In this document: positions 54,256-63,318 of the stretch, piece after piece
How positions within the stretch are numbered: position 1 is the stretch's first letter
Layout of the letters: every line of letters begins with the position of its first letter
DNA from: Psychrobacter sp. ANT_WB68
GTDB taxonomy: Bacteria > Pseudomonadota > Gammaproteobacteria > Pseudomonadales > Moraxellaceae
DNA: 64,000 nucleotides
Assembly (NCBI RefSeq): GCF_008369115.1
Contig: NZ_VOAZ01000002.1
Coordinates: forward strand, 682,001 to 746,000
Reading direction: 5' to 3'
Position numbers and translations under genes: made by a program
Notes under the pieces: generated by a model
Told to the model about the DNA's origin: nothing
The model's input: only the letters and a program-made list of their open reading frames with translations
The model's database searches: none

Positions 54256-55605
54256 ATGAATCAAACTGCTGATATCCTTGACCTTGCTATGCAAGCGATA
54301 CAACAAAACATCGATGCCGTATTAGCAACCGTGGTTCGTACAGAAGGCTCGGCGTATCGGCAACCGGGTGCGATGATGATTATCTGCGCTGATGGACGTT
54401 CGGTGGGAATGATTAGTGGAGGCTGCCTTGAGCCGCACATTATCAAACGTGCATTTTGGCTGACCCGCTATGGCGCGAGCGTTCAGATATACCAAACAGG
54501 GGATGATATTGGATATCTTAACAATGCCGATCCTGATTCAACTGTTATAGAAGAAGGCACTACTGTCAAAGATGAAGATAGGTCTGAAGACGATCCTTTA
54601 GAGGGCGAGCTCAATTTTGGCTTGGGTTGTAATGGACGAGTACATGTATTGTTTGAGCGTTTAGCGACAGCAATACCGCTACTCGATTTAATCCGTCAGG
54701 TTCGTAATACTCAACAGCCGGTAACCATTGCCACTCTTGTTAGGTCTGATAGTCCTAAAATCAAAGGGACAGAGATGCAAGTTGGTACCCGTATTTATTT
54801 AGATAAGTATTTAAAAACAGGAAAGCTAGCTGATGTATATTTGAACCGCCATATGGCAGGCGACTCGAATACTTTGATAGATGATATGTTTTTAAATGCG
54901 ATCAAAAAACTATCAAAGTATAAATTTCATAAAAAAAATGCTGAATACATTGAGCTAACGGGCAATTTAGAGTTACAACCTACAGGTGGTTGGCAGCATG
55001 AGGCTGAGTGGTTATTTCAGCGCATTTGCCCACAAAACCGATTACTCATTTGCGGGGCAGGTAACGATGTTATACCACTGGTGACAATGGCAAAGCTCCA
55101 AGATTGGCATGTCACAGTAATAGACAGTCGTCCACAATATGCAACACGTTTGCGCTTTAGCCAAGCAGACTCAGTATTGTGTTTAGCCTTGGATGATACT
55201 GAAACATTGCTCAAGCTCAGTGCTGGCGCCGCCGTTGCTGTGATGTCTCATAGTCTGGCCCAAGACCATGCTCGACTAGCCGTGCTACTAAAACATTCTA
55301 CTCAATATCGTTATCTTGGACAGCTGGGACCTCGTTATCGTACTGAGCGTTTAATTAAAGAAATTAGTGAAATAAGCGCTAACCCGAATGTTTTAGCGGA
55401 TGGTATTCGTAAACTGCATTATCCTATCGGCTATAAATTGGGTGGGGATGGACCTGAAGCATTGGCACTCAGTATCATGGCACAAATGAGCGCGGTGATT
55501 TATGGACACACGTCGCAAACATCACTTCCAAATAACCACTATGATCTGGGCACCTCAGAGCAATCAGTCTTCAATAATTATAAAAATGATTACGCCCATG
55601 ACTAG
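54256..55605 (+). CDS. XdhC/PaoD-type molybdenum enzyme maturation factor, 449 aa
   Basis: XdhC-family chaperone that inserts sulfurated Mo cofactor. The N-terminal domain has VRTEGSAYRQPGAMMIICAD, MISGGCLEPHI and FGLGCNGRVHVLFE; the C-terminal Rossmann part has LLICGAGNDVIPLVTMAKLQ, MSHSLAQDHARL, LGQLGPRYRTERL, and the ending PIGYKLGGDGPEALALSIMA. Two insertions (near 95-115 and 185-250) make it longer than the usual 330-380 residues. It overlaps the next gene. Confidence 0.87.
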   Translation: MNQTADILDLAMQAIQQNIDAVLATVVRTEGSAYRQPGAMMIICADGRSVGMISGGCLEPHIIKRAFWLTRYGASVQIYQTGDDIGYLNNADPDSTVIEEGTTVKDEDRSEDDPLEGELNFGLGCNGRVHVLFERLATAIPLLDLIRQVRNTQQPVTIATLVRSDSPKIKGTEMQVGTRIYLDKYLKTGKLADVYLNRHMAGDSNTLIDDMFLNAIKKLSKYKFHKKNAEYIELTGNLELQPTGGWQHEAEWLFQRICPQNRLLICGAGNDVIPLVTMAKLQDWHVTVIDSRPQYATRLRFSQADSVLCLALDDTETLLKLSAGAAVAVMSHSLAQDHARLAVLLKHSTQYRYLGQLGPRYRTERLIKEISEISANPNVLADGIRKLHYPIGYKLGGDGPEALALSIMAQMSAVIYGHTSQTSLPNNHYDLGTSEQSVFNNYKNDYAHD

Positions 55606-56329
55606 CGATGTTGATACTCATAATTCTATTTTACCAACCAAAACGCCATTGTTTAGCAGTATAGAAAATAATGAAAAAAACCATGCTGTTATTATTTTAG
55701 CAAGCGGGCTGAGCGAGCGTCTTGGTCAACCCAAGCAACTGCTTAGCAAGCATGGCGAACCTCTTATCTTTTATATGACTAAAATAGCATTAGCCACAAA
55801 TCCTATTGCTGTTATTGTTGTCATTCCTCAAGATCAACCAGCAATTGCTGATGCGATTAGTGGGTTAGTCCGTCAAAATACCATAATCTATTCCGTGGTT
55901 AATTTAATACCTAAAACGGGTATGGCGCATAGCTTGTCTCTTGGTATTGACGCTTTAATTAACTTGGAGATCTCGTTGATTAATCGCGTCTTAATCATGG
56001 GTGTGGATCAAGTATTGTTAGATAATGAGCATTTAACAGAATTATTAGTGGCCAAAAGCACAGTGGTTGCTAGTAGTTATCAATGTCTAGATAAAGCCTC
56101 TTCTACTGATACAAGTAAAAGTAATATCGTTGGTCTTCCGATAGTCATTAATGTTGAGTGTCTCAAACAGTGGCAGCCAGCACTGATAGGGGATAAAGGT
56201 CTGCGCCATTTGATTAGAGCCTTACCACCCAATCATTTAAGTACGATCATAAACCATCAGCTTAGCTATGATATAGATACACCCAAACAACTTTTTTACG
56301 CCAGACAACAGCACTGGCTTGATGCTTAG
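55598..56329 (+). CDS. mocA: MobA/MocA-like molybdenum cofactor nucleotidyltransferase, about 243 aa
   Basis: The nucleotide-binding start VIILASGLSERLGQPKQLLS matches the LAAG-x-S-x-R-x-G pattern of MobA/MocA. Downstream MGVDQVLLDNEHLTELL is the metal/substrate Asp region. MocA attaches CMP to make the cytosine dinucleotide cofactor used by PaoABC-type enzymes; this role is inferred from the operon. The start at 55598 overlaps the xdhC stop by eight bases (coupled); ATG 55586 and an open frame to 55502 are alternatives. Confidence 0.8.
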   Translation: MTSDVDTHNSILPTKTPLFSSIENNEKNHAVIILASGLSERLGQPKQLLSKHGEPLIFYMTKIALATNPIAVIVVIPQDQPAIADAISGLVRQNTIIYSVVNLIPKTGMAHSLSLGIDALINLEISLINRVLIMGVDQVLLDNEHLTELLVAKSTVVASSYQCLDKASSTDTSKSNIVGLPIVINVECLKQWQPALIGDKGLRHLIRALPPNHLSTIINHQLSYDIDTPKQLFYARQQHWLDA

Positions 56330-56590
56330 TCATTTATAAAAAATGCGTAGTTATAAGCACATAAATACTGAATAGGAAGCTATGCTCGTCAGATTTAACC
56401 ACTCCAATTTTATCAGATGCCGATGTATCATGATCAGGTAGTGAAGGATGCAGACCTGTAAAATACTGTCCAGTTATTCACCCTATCTTTCTCAAATTCT
56501 TCATATACTGCTTAAATGAGTTAGCGCGATTATTTCGAATCATCTAGGGTTTATTATATCCTTAAAGGATATTGAGACTTCAATATCGTA

Positions 56591-56795
56591 TTAAAGCGGG
56601 CAGTATCCGTGATGACACTCAAAGGTCTATGCAAGTAGGTTTCTGGTGGTTACGGTCACGAGCAAGTTCATTTTGTTGCTCCTGATGCTGATAGGCTAGC
56701 AGATAAGCAAGGCAATATAGATCTGGTCATCAAAGCAGATATCGCTCATTTATGGTTTGTAAAGATCCATTCTTATTATCGGGGCAGTTCATTAT
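56591..56795 (+). pseudogene. Fic-family protein relic
   Basis: One frame gives IKAGSIRDDTQRSMQV; the next, after a shift near 56638, gives VSGGYGHEQVHFVAPDADRL, then ADIAHLWFVKIHSYYRGSS. These match, in order, the regions of Fic proteins before and at the active site (M-Q-V-x-S-G, V-H-F-x-A-P, A-H-L-W-F-V-x-I-H-P-F). The catalytic HPFxxGNGR has decayed to HSYYRGSS. Inactive. Confidence 0.65.
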
Positions 56796-56804
56796 TTATA
56801 ATAG

Positions 56805-56850
56805 ATATAGAAACACCACCTACATTTATAAATATAGGTGGTGTTTCTAT
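56805..56850 (-). terminator. Terminator of the BCCT transporter gene
   Basis: A 17-bp stem, TATAGAAACACCACCTA with TAGGTGGTGTTTCTATA, lies 16 bases beyond the BCCT stop (minus strand). Confidence 0.8.
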
Positions 56851-56865
56851 ATAAGCATATAGCAA

Positions 56866-58602
56866 CTATAGCTCTTTCGAACGCATCTTGTCTAAGATTA
56901 GAGCTTTGAGTAAACTAATAGCCATTAAAATAATGATAAGTGAAAATGGTATTGCTGCGACAATCATAGCTGAGGTAATAGCGTTTAGCCCTCCAGCGAG
57001 CAGTAAAGCAGCAATTATGGCAGTCAAAGCAACACCCCAAACTATAATATGCTTTGACCCGTTTTCAACTTTATCCTTGCCTGCGGAGTTGAGCATATTA
57101 ACGACTAATAATGCAGAATCCGCAGAAGTCACTAAATATGTTAGCAGTAGTACAACTACCATTGCGGACAACATATTTGCCATTACGGGCTCGAGCATAA
57201 AGCCAATAATCTCGAATAGCTGAGCGGTTAGTCCTGAATCAAATATTTTGCCGCCAGCAACACCGCTTAATTCTAGATTAATACCTGTACCACCAATAAA
57301 TGAGAACCAGACAAACAGAGTGAGGCTAGGGGCTATAATACCAATCAACCCGAATTCACGAATGGTGCGATTCTTGGAGATACGAGCTAGAAACATACCA
57401 ACGAATGGAGCAAATGCAATCCACCATGCCCAGTAAAAGATAGACCAACTGGTTTGCCAGCTACCTAACTCAGTATTAGGATCCCATACAGTAAATACCA
57501 TTGCGGGTAAATGCACTACATAAGTCAGAATACCTTTTCCCAACATCTCTAAGGCAAACATAGATGCCCCGAAAATCAGGAAAAATGCTAATAGCAAATA
57601 GGACAATATCATATTAATGTTACTCAACCACTTTATGCCACGTCCAACCCCTGACAAGGCAGAAATTATCGAGAGACACATCACTACAAACAGTGATACT
57701 AATAAGGCCCCTGTCGTTGGTTCCGGATTAACGGGGTTAGTTACTAACCAGCTAATACCAGTAATACTATATAGTCCTGAAGCAAAAGAACTTAAGCCTA
57801 TACCAATGGTTTGGGCAATACCAAATAAAGTTGCAATTACTGCAGCAATATCGATAACATTTCCTAATGCTCCTTCTAAGTGTTTACCAAATAAGGGAGT
57901 TAGTGCGGAACGTATGGTTAGTGGTAGACCACGGGAATAAGCAAAAAATGCTAAACAGATGCCAACTAAACTATAGGTTGCCCAGGCACTGATACCCCAA
58001 TGAAGAAAAGAGTAGCGAAAGGCTGCATCTAAAGCATCCTCTGTCTTAGGCGTGACAATACCATCGATAGCATTTAATGTATTAGCATTGACTTGATCTT
58101 GATAAAAAGTAAATACATCGGCACCTTGAGGTAATTTTAAGCCGTTAGCATTTAAAGCCGATATTATTATTTCTTTTGACATAATAGTATCTGGGTTGTT
58201 TGCCAAATGCCAAATTGGTTCAGCTGCACTATATGTTAATACACCAATACCAATACCTGCGCCAAAAATCATGGAAAACCACGAGAAATTTGAAAACTCG
58301 GGTTTTCCATTAGGGTCAGAACCAAGTTTAGTGCGTCCAAATGGTGGCCATAAAATTACCGTAAGGCAAACTAATAAATAAAATGCTATAGAATAGGTAT
58401 AGTAGCTGTTGAGGTTGGCATACGACCAATTTTTCATGGTATCTAGAATAGCGCCAGAACGATCTACATCACTCAAAATCCAAACGACGATCAAAATGAC
58501 TAATATTTTTGATGTTATGGTGACAAAGCGATTAAAATCCTTATAAAAACCTTTATCATGAGTTTTTATATTTAACTCTTTTAATGGGGGACGAATAGGC
58601 AT
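56866..58602 (-). CDS. BCCT-family betaine/choline/carnitine transporter, 578 aa
   Basis: Twelve-helix secondary transporter. The family Trp-rich signature in helix 8 is clear: WSIFYWAWWIAFAPFVGMFL followed by ARISKNRTIREF. The early segment GAGIGIGVLTYSAAEPIWHL is also typical. Family substrates carry a quaternary ammonium or sulfonium group. An inserted periplasmic loop near residues 140-200 is longer than usual. In the same direction and close to the hydrolase, NCS1 permease, ALDH and monooxygenase genes. Confidence 0.9.
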   Translation of the reverse strand: MPIRPPLKELNIKTHDKGFYKDFNRFVTITSKILVILIVVWILSDVDRSGAILDTMKNWSYANLNSYYTYSIAFYLLVCLTVILWPPFGRTKLGSDPNGKPEFSNFSWFSMIFGAGIGIGVLTYSAAEPIWHLANNPDTIMSKEIIISALNANGLKLPQGADVFTFYQDQVNANTLNAIDGIVTPKTEDALDAAFRYSFLHWGISAWATYSLVGICLAFFAYSRGLPLTIRSALTPLFGKHLEGALGNVIDIAAVIATLFGIAQTIGIGLSSFASGLYSITGISWLVTNPVNPEPTTGALLVSLFVVMCLSIISALSGVGRGIKWLSNINMILSYLLLAFFLIFGASMFALEMLGKGILTYVVHLPAMVFTVWDPNTELGSWQTSWSIFYWAWWIAFAPFVGMFLARISKNRTIREFGLIGIIAPSLTLFVWFSFIGGTGINLELSGVAGGKIFDSGLTAQLFEIIGFMLEPVMANMLSAMVVVLLLTYLVTSADSALLVVNMLNSAGKDKVENGSKHIIVWGVALTAIIAALLLAGGLNAITSAMIVAAIPFSLIIILMAISLLKALILDKMRSKEL

Positions 58603-58640
58603 AGTTTTTTCCTTAAAACTTAATACGATAGATGGTTAAC

Positions 58641-60092
58641 TTACAACCATTCAACGATAGTGTTACTCAAGTATTTGCCCTTTATGTATTTTCCTAATTC
58701 TAAAGCGATCTCATAAGCTTCAATAGCACTATTATTAGTGAATTCTGCTAATAATCTGATTGATTCTTCTTCATCCAAGTCGTTTATCTTCTGCTTCAGA
58801 CGCTGTTGCTCATCAAACAATTTATGCTGCAATTGATTGAACTTAGGGATTACTAGATTCTTGGCTATAGCGTCATAATTACGATAACAAAGCTGTCCGA
58901 CCTCTTGAAATGCCCACCAAGCAGAATCCAAGTCGTAGTCTCCAGTGACTGCCAACTGATAAGACTTAGGTATATTACTGGCTGCTAGGTAAAATGGTAC
59001 AAAGCAGCTAAGCTTACTTGCTGCGGATGCTATCCACATACAGCCTGCTGTATTTTTATTGGCGTTTTTGAAAGCATCTTCATTATCTGATAACTCAAAG
59101 ACCATAGAAAATACTGTGCCACCTTGGCCAATACTGTGACTGACCTCCATCCAAAATGGATTGTGAGCTACCCCTGCTTCTTGACGCTGGGATAAATCAT
59201 ATTCAGTATTCTCAAAGGTATCTCCCAATAGACTCATAACATCCGCTATAGAAAGTTGCTTATTAGGTTTTCCTTTATATATATATAGACTTGGATCATG
59301 GTTGAGACTACATAATCTATGCACACAGTTATATCTTCTCAGCGTATTAACGGCTCTATCTGTGCCGCCAAAAGCATCGGAGACAATTGGACCTTGACTA
59401 AAAATTTTGGAAAAATTAAAAGGCTCACTCTCGTCATATAAATTATGTTCTTTAGCATACGAGCGCAAATTTGCTGAATAGATAAAGGTGTCATGATCTG
59501 AAAAGTTGATTTCTTGCGTCCCAAAGCAATTTGGACGACACTCAACCTCATAATTACTAACTCTTTTGGCAGCCCATTGACCACCAGGAACAAGCTCTAA
59601 GAAAAATCCTTCTTTTGGGTCAGATATCGCTATGGTTACCGCACCTTTACCGCCTTCTATAGAAGACACGCTATAGCCATACTTATCAATTAATTCACCA
59701 ATCATTTGCACAGATTGTCTGGCTGTTTTACCTCTCTCTAAGGCTAAAATTGAGATGTCGTCAGCTTCTAGGATGTCTTTTTTACCTTGTCCGTTATGAA
59801 AGGTATAGACTCCTGTCATGCCTACCGCGACTTGATTTTCATTAACACCGTTAGCCCATGATAGAGGGCGGGTGCCTGTCTCATAATCACATACTGTATA
59901 GGTATAAGCATAGGTTTCTGATGCTTGTGGTATTTGAACGCCTTTCACTGTGACAAAGACGTCTTCTTTCTTATGAAATTTATGGGGCTGGTGATGAACT
60001 TGCCCCGGGCTACCAGGCCAATCATCATTAACACCCATAATTACGCACCCTGTTGTGGTGGTATTACGTCCGGCGATAACAGAGAAACACAT
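58641..60092 (-). CDS. C69-type Ntn hydrolase (dipeptidase-like), 483 aa
   Basis: Begins Met-Cys, so removal of Met would expose Cys2 as the N-terminal nucleophile. The first residues MCFSVIAGRNTTTTGCVIMG, then VNDDWPG, resemble C69/PepD and related acylase families. SWANGVNENQVAVGMTGVYT, EGGKGAVTIAISDPKEGFFLE and WMEVSHSIGQGGTVFSM follow. It hydrolyses an amide or peptide bond. Placement between two transporter genes suggests it acts on the imported compound; the substrate is unknown. Confidence 0.78.
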   Translation of the reverse strand: MCFSVIAGRNTTTTGCVIMGVNDDWPGSPGQVHHQPHKFHKKEDVFVTVKGVQIPQASETYAYTYTVCDYETGTRPLSWANGVNENQVAVGMTGVYTFHNGQGKKDILEADDISILALERGKTARQSVQMIGELIDKYGYSVSSIEGGKGAVTIAISDPKEGFFLELVPGGQWAAKRVSNYEVECRPNCFGTQEINFSDHDTFIYSANLRSYAKEHNLYDESEPFNFSKIFSQGPIVSDAFGGTDRAVNTLRRYNCVHRLCSLNHDPSLYIYKGKPNKQLSIADVMSLLGDTFENTEYDLSQRQEAGVAHNPFWMEVSHSIGQGGTVFSMVFELSDNEDAFKNANKNTAGCMWIASAASKLSCFVPFYLAASNIPKSYQLAVTGDYDLDSAWWAFQEVGQLCYRNYDAIAKNLVIPKFNQLQHKLFDEQQRLKQKINDLDEEESIRLLAEFTNNSAIEAYEIALELGKYIKGKYLSNTIVEWL

Positions 60093-60141
60093 GATTATTA
60101 CTCCTATTTCTATGAGCTATTTTATTATTCATATCTTAATG

Positions 60142-61566
60142 TTAGGTTACGGTTTCTAGCTTGCTACTGGCTAAACGTTTAGTCGCTGCATTTTTGCCTA
60201 TGAAATAATAAACAAGACAAGTCACTAAGAAACTAAAGAACACACTACCAATAGTACTACTGACAAAAGGTAGATTTGGGGCAACAAAATACGACCCTGC
60301 GCCTATAAACCACGAAACGATAGCCATGGCGTTTATGCCATTGCCATACCAATATGGGCCGCTTTTATCATTGAACTTGGTAATATCATAGTCTTGTTTA
60401 CGCAGCAGATAAAAATCCACTAACATAATAGCGATACAGGCTGGGAAAAATGCGCCTAAGAAAATAAGGAAGACTTGGAAGGTATCTAAAAATGAGCCTA
60501 GTATTAAAGGTGATAAGCCAATCAGAGCGGCTAATGTGCCAACGACGATCATCGAAAGCTTGGCTGGAAGTTTTTCACTGATGTTGGCAGTTGAAAATCC
60601 ACCAGAGTAGATATTAATCATATTGACGGCAACGGTAGAGATGACAATTAAGATATTCGCTACCATGCCCATACCTAGTGTGCCTGTGATATAAGCCAAA
60701 TCTGCAGAATAGGGGTCAAATAATCCGCCATTCATAACAGCAACGGCGATGGCGCCAGCCGCACCAACTATGAGAAACCATAGCATACCGAATGCAGCGC
60801 CAAGCATAGGCCAAATTGTCGCCGCTCTTTTGCTGGTTGTATAACGGGTATAATCAGCAATACACATTACCCACGCAAAGCCATTAGCCAAAACGATATC
60901 TAAACCACCACCCATGGTCAGAGACCAGCTAGTGTTTTTTGGATTGTCTGCTAACGACCAACCCCATAAATCGGCAAAAGACACTAAAGTAAAGATTTTG
61001 TAAGATATCCATACACTCAAAACCACAAGACAGACTACTGCTATCACTTGCGCTTTTGAGATATATCTAGCACCGTAAACTGCAGTGGCAGTAGAGACCA
61101 ACATAATCAATAAGACAGAGACAATGATATTGCCTGCGAAATAAATATCGCCACCGGTAAAGTAGCTGATTATCGTAGATAACGCTGTGGCCGCTATATA
61201 GGTATTGACCCCACACCAGCCAACGAACTGTAACGCATTGAGAATGGATGGTAATTTACTGCCCTTAATGCCAAAAGGTACTCGGCACAAGCCCATATTG
61301 GTTGAAGCTATCTTATAGCCCATAAAGCCTACTAAGGCTAAAATAATATAGACAATTGGATTGCCTATTAAAGAGGCGATAACAACCCCGCTTAAACCTA
61401 AGGCGCCCATGATGGTGCCCATATACCAAGTGGTTGGATTTGCATTAGCACAAATCCAAGTGGACATCATCTCTTTGCCACCGTAATATCTGGCGTCCAT
61501 GGGCACATACTCATCAATGGCGTAGTCGCGTATTTTGCTTTGCTGCTTATCATTGTTTTTTTCCAC
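60142..61566 (-). CDS. NCS1-family cytosine/purine-type permease, 474 aa
   Basis: Twelve helices with family motifs NPTTWYMGTIMGALGLSGVV near residue 38, QFVGWCGVNTYIAATAL near 110, and NGFAWVMCIADYTRYTTSKR near 225. NCS1 proteins import nucleobases, hydantoins, thiamine and related N-heterocycles. Closest in style to CodB-like cytosine permeases. It lies 49 bases before the C69-type gene; a 198-base gap separates it from the aldehyde dehydrogenase. Confidence 0.87.
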   Translation of the reverse strand: MEKNNDKQQSKIRDYAIDEYVPMDARYYGGKEMMSTWICANANPTTWYMGTIMGALGLSGVVIASLIGNPIVYIILALVGFMGYKIASTNMGLCRVPFGIKGSKLPSILNALQFVGWCGVNTYIAATALSTIISYFTGGDIYFAGNIIVSVLLIMLVSTATAVYGARYISKAQVIAVVCLVVLSVWISYKIFTLVSFADLWGWSLADNPKNTSWSLTMGGGLDIVLANGFAWVMCIADYTRYTTSKRAATIWPMLGAAFGMLWFLIVGAAGAIAVAVMNGGLFDPYSADLAYITGTLGMGMVANILIVISTVAVNMINIYSGGFSTANISEKLPAKLSMIVVGTLAALIGLSPLILGSFLDTFQVFLIFLGAFFPACIAIMLVDFYLLRKQDYDITKFNDKSGPYWYGNGINAMAIVSWFIGAGSYFVAPNLPFVSSTIGSVFFSFLVTCLVYYFIGKNAATKRLASSKLETVT

Positions 61567-61763
61567 TGTGAATTCCTTTTCACGTCTTATTTAAAATACA
61601 GCCAAACTTAATTAAAGGTTTTTAGCAGATTCAGGTAAATAGCTATTAACCATAGTTTTCCTCAAAATATAAAGCACAAGTGTTGCTATATTTTCTAGGT
61701 AGTACAATGAATTACATTTGCTAATTATGGTCTAGATCAATCCTCTCATAATTCTTTATTGTA

Positions 61764-63251
61764 TTACCTCATGACAAACGGATTAGCCATCGGCTCCGCC
61801 GAAATATTAATCCATGTGGTTTTTGTGCGTGTATAGGCAAGTACTGATTCGCTACCGGCCTCACGCCCATAACCTGACTGGTTATAGCCACCAAAAGGCG
61901 CCATAGGAGAAATAGCTCGATAGGTATTAATCCAACATACACCTGAGCGAATTTGCTGTGAAACGCGATGTGCTCGGGCTAGGTTTTGAGTAAATACGCC
62001 TGAGCCTAAACCGTAAACACTGTTGTTTGCCATCGCAATGGCTTCTTCTTCGGTATCAAATGCTACCAAAGACATGACAGGACCAAACATTTCAATTGTT
62101 TGGGTTTCAATATCCGTATTCGGGCATTCGACTAGCGTTGGACAAAAGTAATTGCCGTCTGCTAATTCAGATTGTTCAGGGGAATGACCACCAAAACGTA
62201 TCGTAGCGCCTTGGGCAACAGATTTTTCTAACGTGTCTTTAATACGCTCAACTTGAGCTTTGGTACATAAAGGCCCGACGTGGGTGTCAGGATTGAGTGG
62301 GTTACCAATGACAATGTTTTTGGCTTTTTCTTCTATACGTTTGATAATTTCAGGCAAAATAGAGCGTTGAACAAAGCCACGAGATCCTGCGACGCAAGAC
62401 TGTCCAGAAGCGCCAAAGTTACCCGCAATAAGACCATTAGCAGCACTTTCCAAATCTGCATCGTCAAAGACAATAATTGGCGATTTGCCACCTAATTCTA
62501 GGCTGGTGACCGCAAAGCTATTGGCAGAGTTTCTAACCACATGCCGCGCCGCTTCAGGCCCACCAGTAAAGGCAATCTTGTCTACATCTGGATGACTGGT
62601 TAAGGGAATGGCGCAGTTTTCGGCATCGCCTGTAATGACAGAGACAACCCCTTTAGGAAAGCCTGCTTGTTCTACTAATTCGGCGAAGGCAAACATAGGG
62701 CAGGGTGCGATTTCGGACGCTTTCAGAATCATGGTACAACCAGCGGCTAGCGCAGGCCCTAACTTAGTTGCAGTCAAGAACATCTGGGCATTCCATGGCA
62801 CCACAGCGGCCACCACACCGATTGGTTCACGAGTCGTAAAGACGTGCATATCGGGTTTATCAATCGGTAGCGTTGCACCTTCAACCTTATCGGCAAGGCC
62901 TGCAAAGTAACGATAATAGTCACCAATATAACGTGTCTGGGCAACGGTTTCGTGAGCCAGCTTGCCGCTGTCAGTGGTTTCAATTTTGCCTAATTTCTCT
63001 GCGTTTTGCTCGACAAGCTCGGCTAGGCGGTAAAGTAGTTTCCCACGTTGAGTCGCTGGCATTTTTGCCCATTCAGGATTGTTTAGTGCTGCTTTAGCAG
63101 CGCTGACAGCACGGTCAACATCGGCAGGACTGGCACAGGCAAAGGTTGCCCACGCTTCACCCGTAGCAGGGTTATAACTTTCTAGGCGTTGGTTGTTACT
63201 ACCTTCGCACCACTCACCATCGATATAGAGCTGGTAATGAGGTTTGGTCAT
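61764..63251 (-). CDS. NAD(P)-dependent aldehyde dehydrogenase, 495 aa
   Basis: Full-length ALDH. Motifs: VVPWNAQMFLTATKLGPALA near residue 155, the Glu in VTSLELGGKSPIIVF near 250, catalytic Cys in NFGASGQSCVAGSRGF near 287, and EMFGPVMSLVAF near 388. It ends with PFGGYNQSGYGREAGSESVL. It follows the flavin monooxygenase gene, so it probably oxidises the aldehyde that enzyme produces. Confidence 0.93.
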   Translation of the reverse strand: MTKPHYQLYIDGEWCEGSNNQRLESYNPATGEAWATFACASPADVDRAVSAAKAALNNPEWAKMPATQRGKLLYRLAELVEQNAEKLGKIETTDSGKLAHETVAQTRYIGDYYRYFAGLADKVEGATLPIDKPDMHVFTTREPIGVVAAVVPWNAQMFLTATKLGPALAAGCTMILKASEIAPCPMFAFAELVEQAGFPKGVVSVITGDAENCAIPLTSHPDVDKIAFTGGPEAARHVVRNSANSFAVTSLELGGKSPIIVFDDADLESAANGLIAGNFGASGQSCVAGSRGFVQRSILPEIIKRIEEKAKNIVIGNPLNPDTHVGPLCTKAQVERIKDTLEKSVAQGATIRFGGHSPEQSELADGNYFCPTLVECPNTDIETQTIEMFGPVMSLVAFDTEEEAIAMANNSVYGLGSGVFTQNLARAHRVSQQIRSGVCWINTYRAISPMAPFGGYNQSGYGREAGSESVLAYTRTKTTWINISAEPMANPFVMR

Positions 63252-63318
63252 GGTGATTCTCCAAATTTTTTATTGGGTTGTCTGTTCATCATTCACTAGA
63301 GGAAGAGTCTGAATAAGG

